From Betaproteobacteria bacterium GR16-43 (lineage in GTDB: Bacteria > Pseudomonadota > Gammaproteobacteria > Burkholderiales > Usitatibacteraceae), in NCBI GenBank assembly GCA_001953215.1, contig CP019169.1, positions 1,674,001 to 1,738,000 on the forward strand: a stretch of 64,000 nt of DNA, read 5' to 3'. This document shows positions 58,288-64,000 of this stretch, piece by piece. Both the position numbers and the translations under genes were made by a program. Position 1 is the first letter of the stretch. The number at the start of each line of letters is the position of its first letter. The notes under the pieces were generated by a model that was given only the letters and a program-made list of their open reading frames with translations, was not told the origin of the DNA and did no database searches.

Positions 58288-59587
58288 TCCGCGCCGCCTC
58301 GCCACGGACGCGCCGGGCTTCGAGGCGGAGCTCGCGAAGCTCCTCGCCTTCGAGACCACGCAGGACGCCTCCGTGGACCGCGCCGCCGCTGAGATCCTCG
58401 ACGCGGTGCGCACGCGCGGCGATGCCGCCCTGCTCGAATTCACGACGCGCTTCGACCGGTGGACGCCGGCCGCCGCGAAGGAACTCCACGTCGACATGCG
58501 GGATGCGGGCAAGGCCCTCTCGCGCATTCCCGCGCCCGAACGCGAAGCCCTCGAGTCGGCCGCGGCGCGCATCCGCGCCTTCCACGAGCGCCAGCGCCAG
58601 GACTCGTGGCGCACGGAAGAGGGCGATGGCACGGTGCTCGGCCAGCAGGTGACGCCGCTCGACCGCGCCGGCCTCTACGTGCCGGGCGGAAAGGCGGCTT
58701 ATCCCTCGTCCGTGCTGATGAACGCGATCGCCGCGAAGGTGGCGGGCGTTCCCGAGCTCGTGATGGTGACGCCCACCCCGGGCGGCGAAATGAACGACTA
58801 CGTGCTGGCCGCCGCCGCGATCGCGGGCGTGGATCGCATCGTGCGCATCGGCGGCGCGCAGGCGATCGGGGCGCTCGCGTTCGGCACCGCGAGCGTGCCC
58901 GCCGTCGACAAGATCGTGGGCCCCGGCAATGCGTACGTCGCCGCGGCCAAGCGAAGGGTCTTCGGCCACGTCGGCATCGACATGGTCGCGGGGCCTTCCG
59001 AGATCCTCGTGATCGCCGATGCGAGCGCCAACGCCGACTGGGTCGCGATGGACCTCTTCTCGCAGGCCGAGCACGACGAAGTGGCCCAGGCGATCCTGCT
59101 CACGCCCGATGCCGGATTGATCGAGCGCGTGGCCGCCGCGATGCAACGCGAGGCCCCGTCGATGCCGCGCCGCGCGATCCTCGAGGCGTCGCTCGCGGGG
59201 CGTGGCGCGCTGATCCGCGTGCGCGACCTGGCCGAGGCTTGCGAGATCGCGAACCGCATCGCGCCCGAACACCTCGAGCTGGCCGTGGCCGATCCCGAAG
59301 CGCTGTTGCCGAAGATCCGCCACGCGGGCGCGATCTTCCTCGGCCACCACGCGTCGGAAGCGATCGGCGATTACTGCGCCGGCCCGAACCACGTCCTGCC
59401 GACGTCGCGTACCGCGCGCTTCTCCTCTCCGCTGGGCGTCTACGACTTCCAGAAACGCTCGAGCGTGATCCGCGTCTCGCCCGAAGCGGCCGATCGCCTC
59501 GGCCGCACCGCCGCGACGCTGGCGCGCGCCGAAGGCCTCGAAGCGCACGCGCGCAGCGCGGAGTACCGCTTCAAGAAGCCGCGATGA
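58280..59587 (+). CDS. hisD: Histidinol dehydrogenase
   Basis: 435 aa, zinc enzyme for the last two oxidations. [49 protein letters not shown] and APEHLEL carry the catalytic and metal residues. GTG start 58280. ATGA overlap with hisC. Confidence 0.97.
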   Translation: MASPRRLATDAPGFEAELAKLLAFETTQDASVDRAAAEILDAVRTRGDAALLEFTTRFDRWTPAAAKELHVDMRDAGKALSRIPAPEREALESAAARIRAFHERQRQDSWRTEEGDGTVLGQQVTPLDRAGLYVPGGKAAYPSSVLMNAIAAKVAGVPELVMVTPTPGGEMNDYVLAAAAIAGVDRIVRIGGAQAIGALAFGTASVPAVDKIVGPGNAYVAAAKRRVFGHVGIDMVAGPSEILVIADASANADWVAMDLFSQAEHDEVAQAILLTPDAGLIERVAAAMQREAPSMPRRAILEASLAGRGALIRVRDLAEACEIANRIAPEHLELAVADPEALLPKIRHAGAIFLGHHASEAIGDYCAGPNHVLPTSRTARFSSPLGVYDFQKRSSVIRVSPEAADRLGRTAATLARAEGLEAHARSAEYRFKKPR

Positions 59588-60654
59588 AGGATCCGGCGAG
59601 CCTCGTCCGCGACGAGATCCGTGCGCTGCAGGGCTACCACGTGCCGCCCGCCGAGGGCCTCGTGAAGCTGGACGCGATGGAGAACCCGTATCCGCTTCCG
59701 CCGGACCTCGCGCGGGAACTGGGCGAGACGCTCTCGCACGTGGCGATCAATCGCTATCCGCATCCCGGCGCGCCGGTGCTGAAGCGTCGGTTGCGCGAGG
59801 CGTTCTCCATCCCCGATGCCCTCGAGATCGTGCTCGGCAACGGCTCGGACGAGATCCTCCAGCTGATCGGCATGGCGGTCGCGAAACCGGGCGCGTGCGT
59901 GCTCTCCGTGGAGCCCGCGTTCGCGATGTTCCGCATCAGCGCCATCGCCGTGGGCCTGCGCTACGAGGGCGTGGCGCTGCGCCCCGACTTCACGCTCGAC
60001 GAGCCGGCGTTGCTCGCCGCGATCGAACGCCACCGCCCGGCGCTCACGTGGATTGCGTACCCCAATAACCCGACCGGCAACCTCTTCCCGCGCGAGGCCA
60101 TCCTTCGCGTGGTCGAGGCGTCGCCGGGGCTGGTCGTGGTCGACGAGGCGTACTTTCCGTTCGCGGGCGGCGCGACCTTGCTGGACGAAGTGGGACGCCA
60201 CCCGAACCTCGTGCTGATGCGCACGGTCTCGAAGCTGGGACTGGCGGGATTGCGCCTCGGATTCGCCGTCGCCCCCGCCGCCTGGGCCGCGGAGCTGGAA
60301 AAGCTGCGCCTGCCCTACAACGTGAACGTGCTCACGGCCGCGGCGGCCGAGCTGGTGCTGCGCCGGCGCGACGTGCTGGACGACCAGACCCGGCGCATCG
60401 TCGCCGAACGCGCCCGCCTCGAGCGCTCGCTGGACGCCATGCCCGGCGTCACGCGTTTCCCGTCGGCCGCCAATTTCGTGCTCGCCCGCGTTCCCGATGC
60501 CGTCGCCGGCTTCGAGGGCCTGAAGGCGCGTGGTATATTGGTTCGCACCTTGCACGGGTCGCATCCGCTCCTGGAAAACTGCTTGCGATTCACCCTCGGA
60601 ACGCCCGACGAGAACGACCGCCTCGCGGCCGCCCTCCAACAGATCCTCGCCTGA
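59584..60654 (+). CDS. hisC: Histidinol-phosphate aminotransferase
   Basis: 356 aa, PLP fold type [48 protein letters not shown], and the PLP lysine [17 protein letters not shown] 59584. Confidence 0.96.
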   Translation: MKDPASLVRDEIRALQGYHVPPAEGLVKLDAMENPYPLPPDLARELGETLSHVAINRYPHPGAPVLKRRLREAFSIPDALEIVLGNGSDEILQLIGMAVAKPGACVLSVEPAFAMFRISAIAVGLRYEGVALRPDFTLDEPALLAAIERHRPALTWIAYPNNPTGNLFPREAILRVVEASPGLVVVDEAYFPFAGGATLLDEVGRHPNLVLMRTVSKLGLAGLRLGFAVAPAAWAAELEKLRLPYNVNVLTAAAAELVLRRRDVLDDQTRRIVAERARLERSLDAMPGVTRFPSAANFVLARVPDAVAGFEGLKARGILVRTLHGSHPLLENCLRFTLGTPDENDRLAAALQQILA

Positions 60655-60655
60655 C

Positions 60656-61243
60656 ATGCGCACCGCCGAAATCCAGCGCGACACCCGCGAGACCCAGGTC
60701 TTCGTGGCCGTGAACCTGGACGGAACGGGCGAGGCGAAGCTCGACTCCGGCATCCCCTTCCTGGACCACATGCTCGACCAGGTGGCCCGCCACGGCGCGA
60801 TGGACCTCACCGTGCGCGCGAAGGGCGACCTCGAGATCGACGCGCACCACACCGTCGAGGACATCGGCATCACGTTCGGCATGGCCGTCGCGAAGGCCGT
60901 GGGCGACAAGAAGGGCATTCGCCGCTATGGCCATGCCTACGTCCCGCTCGATGAAGCGCTCTCGCGCGCCGTGGTCGATTTCTCCGGCCGCCCGGGGCTC
61001 GAGTTCCACGTCGAGTTCAGCCGCGCCCGCGTGGGCGAGTTCGACGTCGACCTCACGCACGAATTCTTCCAGGGCTTCGTGAACCACGGGCTCGCGACGG
61101 TGCACATCGACAACCTGCGGGGCGAGAACTCGCACCACCAGTGCGAGACCGTCTTCAAGGCGTTCGCCCGCGCGCTGCGCATGGCCCTCGAGCCGGATGC
61201 GAAGGCCGCCGGCATCGTGCCCTCCACCAAAGGATCCCTCTAG
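60656..61243 (+). CDS. hisB: Imidazoleglycerol-phosphate dehydratase
   Basis: 195 aa, monofunctional: no N-terminal histidinol-phosphatase domain. [28 protein letters not shown] and [15 protein letters not shown] hold the Mn ligands. The phosphatase must be encoded elsewhere. ATG 60656 directly after hisC. Confidence 0.96.
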   Translation: MRTAEIQRDTRETQVFVAVNLDGTGEAKLDSGIPFLDHMLDQVARHGAMDLTVRAKGDLEIDAHHTVEDIGITFGMAVAKAVGDKKGIRRYGHAYVPLDEALSRAVVDFSGRPGLEFHVEFSRARVGEFDVDLTHEFFQGFVNHGLATVHIDNLRGENSHHQCETVFKAFARALRMALEPDAKAAGIVPSTKGSL

Positions 61244-61283
61244 GACGATTGACGTGGACGCCCGCGGGCGCCCGCGCACCGAC

Positions 61284-61913
61284 ATGTCCCAGCGCATCGC
61301 CATCGTCGACTACGGCATGGGCAACCTCCGCTCCGTGCAGAAGGCCCTCGCCCATGTCGTGCCCGGCGCCTCGGTCGAGATCACGGCGGACCCGGCCGGC
61401 ATCGAGCGCGCCGACCGCGTCGTGTTCCCCGGCCAGGGCGCGATGCCCGATTGCATGGGTGCCCTGCGTGCGAGCGGACTCGGCCGCGCCGTCGAGCAGG
61501 CCGCGCGCACCAAGCCCTTCCTCGGCTTGTGCATCGGGCTGCAGATGCTGTTCGATCGCAGCGACGAGGGCGACACCCCGGGCCTGGGCCTGCTGCCCGG
61601 CGAAGTGGTGGGGTTCGGGCCCACGGCGCGCGCCGCCGGCCTCAAGGTGCCGCACATGGGATGGAACGAAGTGCGCCAGGAGGCGCCGCACGCACTCTGG
61701 CGGGGCATCGCCGACGGAACGCGTTTCTATTTCGTGCACAGCTACTACTGCCGTCCGTCGGAACCGGGGCTCGCGGCCGGCAGCACGCGCTACCCTTCCG
61801 ACTTTACCTCCGCCATCGCCCGCGCTAACATTTTCGCGACGCAATTCCACCCCGAGAAAAGCAGCGCCGCGGGACTGACGCTCCTCAGCAACTTCGCCAG
61901 CTGGAACCCCTAG
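61284..61913 (+). CDS. hisH: Imidazole glycerol phosphate synthase, glutaminase subunit
   Basis: 209 aa. [26 protein letters not shown], nucleophile Cys in [12 protein letters not shown], and ATQFHPEKS with the catalytic His and Glu. ATG 61284, 40 nt after hisB, the widest gap in the operon. It works with HisF. Confidence 0.95.
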   Translation: MSQRIAIVDYGMGNLRSVQKALAHVVPGASVEITADPAGIERADRVVFPGQGAMPDCMGALRASGLGRAVEQAARTKPFLGLCIGLQMLFDRSDEGDTPGLGLLPGEVVGFGPTARAAGLKVPHMGWNEVRQEAPHALWRGIADGTRFYFVHSYYCRPSEPGLAAGSTRYPSDFTSAIARANIFATQFHPEKSSAAGLTLLSNFASWNP

Positions 61914-61926
61914 CGGTCCCCATCCC

Positions 61927-62661
61927 ATGCTGATCATCCCCGCGATCGACCTGAAAGACGGACGCTGCGTCCGCCTCCGCCAAGGCGACATGGCCAACGA
62001 GACCGTGTTCTCCGAGCAACCTTCGGCGATGGCCTCGAAGTGGACCCAGCTCGGGGCCCGGCGCCTGCACGTGGTGGACCTGAACGGCGCCGTGGCCGGC
62101 AAGCCGCGCAACGAGGAAGCCGTGAAGGCGATCGTGGCGGCGGTGAACCCGGATATTCCCATCCAGCTGGGCGGCGGCATCCGGGACCTGGACACCATCG
62201 AGCGCTACCTGGACGACGGCGTTTCGTACGTCATCATCGGAACCGCCGCGGTCAAGAACCCCGGCTTCCTGCACGAGGCGTGCGATGCATTCCCCGGCCA
62301 CATCATGGTCGGCCTCGACGCGAAGGACGGAAAGGTCGCCACCGACGGCTGGTCGAAGCTGACCGGCCACGACGTGCTCGACCTCGCCAAGCGTTTCCAG
62401 GACTACGGCGTGGAAGCCGTCATCTACACCGACATCGGACGCGACGGGATGCTGGGCGGCGTGAACGTCGCGGCGACCGTGAAGCTCGCCCAGGCGCTCT
62501 CGGTGCCGGTGATCGCGAGCGGCGGCCTCACCAACCTCGACGACGTGAAGCAGCTCTGCGCCGTGGAATCCGAAGGCATCACCGGTGCCATCGCCGGACG
62601 TTCCATCTACGAGGGCACGCTCGACTTCGCCGCCGCGCAGAAGCTCGCCGACGGCTCCTGA
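61927..62661 (+). CDS. hisA: ProFAR isomerase
   Basis: 244 aa beta/alpha barrel. [18 protein letters not shown] with the catalytic Asp, [17 protein letters not shown], and [12 protein letters not shown] with the second Asp. One-nt overlap with hisF (TGATG). Confidence 0.96.
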   Translation: MLIIPAIDLKDGRCVRLRQGDMANETVFSEQPSAMASKWTQLGARRLHVVDLNGAVAGKPRNEEAVKAIVAAVNPDIPIQLGGGIRDLDTIERYLDDGVSYVIIGTAAVKNPGFLHEACDAFPGHIMVGLDAKDGKVATDGWSKLTGHDVLDLAKRFQDYGVEAVIYTDIGRDGMLGGVNVAATVKLAQALSVPVIASGGLTNLDDVKQLCAVESEGITGAIAGRSIYEGTLDFAAAQKLADGS

Positions 62662-63422
62662 TGGGCCTCGCGAAGCGCATCATCCCCTGTCTCGACGTGC
62701 ACGCCGGCCGCGTGGTGAAGGGCATCAACTTCGTCCAGCTGCGCGACGCCGGCGATCCGGTCGAGGCGGCTCGCCGCTACAACGAGGCGGGTGCCGACGA
62801 GCTCACGTTCCTCGACATCACCGCGTCGAGCGATGCGCGCGACACGATCCTCGACGTCATCTCGCGCGTGGCCGACGAAGTGTTCATCCCGCTCACGGTG
62901 GGCGGCGGCGTGCGGCGCGTGGAGGACGTGAGGAAGCTCCTCAACGCGGGCGCCGACAAGGTCAGCATCAACACCTCCGCAGTCGAGAACCCGGCGCTGG
63001 TGGAGGAGTCCGCGCGCCGCTTCGGCTCGCAGGCGATCGTGGTCGCGATCGACGCGCGCGGCCGCGAAGGCGGCGGCTGGGAGGTCTATACCCATGGCGG
63101 CCGCAAGGCCACGGGCAAGGACGTGGTGGCGTGGGCGCGCGAGATGACGGAGCGGGGCGCCGGCGAGATCCTGCTCACGAGCATGGACCGCGACGGCACC
63201 AAGAGCGGTTTCGATTGCGCGCTCACGCGCGCGGTCTCCGACGCGGTCGCCGTGCCGGTGATCGCGAGCGGGGGTGTCGGCACGCTCGAGCACCTCGCCC
63301 TCGGCATCGAGGACGGCCGGGCGGACGCGGTGCTCGCCGCATCCGTGTTCCACTTCGGCGAGATCACCGTTCCCGAGGCGAAGCGCTTCCTCGCCGCGCG
63401 CGGCATCGAGATGCGGCTGTGA
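62661..63422 (+). CDS. hisF: Imidazole glycerol phosphate synthase, cyclase subunit
   Basis: 253 aa barrel, partner of His[19 protein letters not shown] (catalytic Asp), [32 protein letters not shown] (second Asp), [13 protein letters not shown]. Confidence 0.97.
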   Translation: MGLAKRIIPCLDVHAGRVVKGINFVQLRDAGDPVEAARRYNEAGADELTFLDITASSDARDTILDVISRVADEVFIPLTVGGGVRRVEDVRKLLNAGADKVSINTSAVENPALVEESARRFGSQAIVVAIDARGREGGGWEVYTHGGRKATGKDVVAWAREMTERGAGEILLTSMDRDGTKSGFDCALTRAVSDAVAVPVIASGGVGTLEHLALGIEDGRADAVLAASVFHFGEITVPEAKRFLAARGIEMRL

Positions 63423-63811
63423 GCGACTGGATCGAAGCGGTGGCCTGGAACGCCGAAGGGCTCGTGCCCGCCGTCGCGCAGGATGCGACGTCCGGGGAGG
63501 TGCTCACGCTCGCGTGGATGAACCGCGACGCGCTGCGCCGCACGGTGGAATCGGGCGAGGCCGTGTACTGGTCGCGCTCGCGCAAGGCGCTCTGGCACAA
63601 GGGCGAGAGCTCGGGCCATTTCCAGAAGGTGGTCGAGATCCGCATCGATTGCGACGCCGACGCGGTCCTGCTGCGCGTCGAATCGGTGGGCGGCGTGGCC
63701 TGCCATACGGGCCGGCGCCGCTGCTTCTTCAACAAGCTCGAGGGCGCGGGCGGCGAGCGCCGCTGGGTGGCCACCGAATCCGTGATCGAGGAGCCGCGCG
63801 GCCATGGCTGA
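63419..63811 (+). CDS. hisI: Phosphoribosyl-AMP cyclohydrolase
   Basis: 130 aa, monofunctional; the HisE activity is a separate gene. [31 protein letters not shown] and [12 protein letters not shown] supply the zinc and magnesium residues. GTG 63419 overlaps the hisF stop. Confidence 0.96.
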   Translation: MSDWIEAVAWNAEGLVPAVAQDATSGEVLTLAWMNRDALRRTVESGEAVYWSRSRKALWHKGESSGHFQKVVEIRIDCDADAVLLRVESVGGVACHTGRRRCFFNKLEGAGGERRWVATESVIEEPRGHG

Positions 63812-64000
63812 GCGCGACGTGCTGAAGCAGCTCGAGGAAACGATCGCGAAGCGCCGCGCCGCCGACCCGAAGTCGTCCTACGTCGCGTCGCTGAACGCGA
63901 AGGGCCTGGATGCGATCCTGAAGAAGGTGGGCGAGGAGGCGACCGAGACGGTCATCGCGTCGAAGTCCGGCGAGCGCTCGGCGATCGTGCACGAGACCGC
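63804..64000 (+). CDS. hisE: Phosphoribosyl-ATP diphosphatase, cut off by the window edge
   Basis: 65 codons visible: [20 protein letters not shown] and [15 protein letters not shown] are typical of HisE; the usual length is about 105 aa, so about 40 residues are missing. ATG 63804 overlaps hisI by 8 nt. Confidence 0.93.
   Translation, partial: MAERDVLKQLEETIAKRRAADPKSSYVASLNAKGLDAILKKVGEEATETVIASKSGERSAIVHET

Overview
The window is high-GC (roughly two thirds G+C by eye), densely coded DNA. It looks like a chromosomal segment of a betaproteobacterium. The reasons are the run mlaFEDCB / ABC exporter / bolA / murA / hisGDCBHAFIE, the short HisG, the fimT-pilV-pilW-pilX-pilY1 minor-pilin operon, and an MSHA-type pilus assembly cluster. 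I see no phage, insertion sequence, CRISPR array, rRNA operon or plasmid function. Start codons are often GTG or TTG, and ATGA or 8-nt gene overlaps are the rule. I cannot name the genus from sequence alone.

Layout. (1) 1-1294: 3'-truncated transketolase on the minus strand. (2) 1.5-4.8 kb: a polyamine cluster of speD, speE, a DUF1190 lipoprotein, a glutathionylspermidine-synthase-like ATP-grasp ligase and a DUF350 membrane protein. It looks like a dedicated polyamine-conjugation pathway at the envelope and is the best candidate here for a poorly described system. (3) 4.8-9.6 kb: rsmE, argA, yggX, a 158-bp palindromic repeat, rpiA and ilvA. (4) 9.5-13.6 kb: two tandem TPR proteins with a GT9-like C-terminal half. 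(5) 13.7-14.3 kb: two very small envelope genes, a strong terminator and tRNA-Thr(CGT). (6) 14.5-22.6 kb: type IV pilus minor-pilin operon ending in a 1523-aa PilY1 and a small Cys-containing secreted protein. (7) 22.6-29.3 kb, minus strand: ispH, lspA, ileS, ribF and murJ, all tightly packed. (8) 29.4-34.5 kb: rpsT, then argD-argF-unknown-argG-yajQ. (9) 34.5-36.9 kb: a glutamine amidotransferase, a retropepsin-like protease, a second copy of the palindromic repeat, and folE2. (10) 37.0-51.2 kb, minus strand: an MSHA-like pilus assembly cluster (orphan sigma-54 response regulator, mshM, L, N, E, G, I, J, K), a nested palindrome, and a pair of pseudopilin-like genes. (11) 51.3-56.4 kb: Mla lipid-transport genes, an ABC-2 exporter and a BolA protein. 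(12) 56.4-64.0 kb: murA and the histidine operon through a 3'-truncated hisE.

How the parts relate. Two separate type IV pilus-like machines are present in part: minor pilins plus the PilY1 tip protein at 14.5-22.6 kb, and an MSHA-type motor, platform and secretin at 37-51 kb. The MSHA-type ATPase has a c-di-GMP-binding-type N-domain and the cluster begins with a sigma-54 activator. The rest is envelope upkeep (lspA, murJ, murA, mla, ABC exporter) and amino-acid, isoprenoid, flavin and folate biosynthesis. Large palindromes sit at gene 3' ends (7.2, 35.9 and 39.2 kb). The first two are copies of one repeat family and the third shares only its arm motif.
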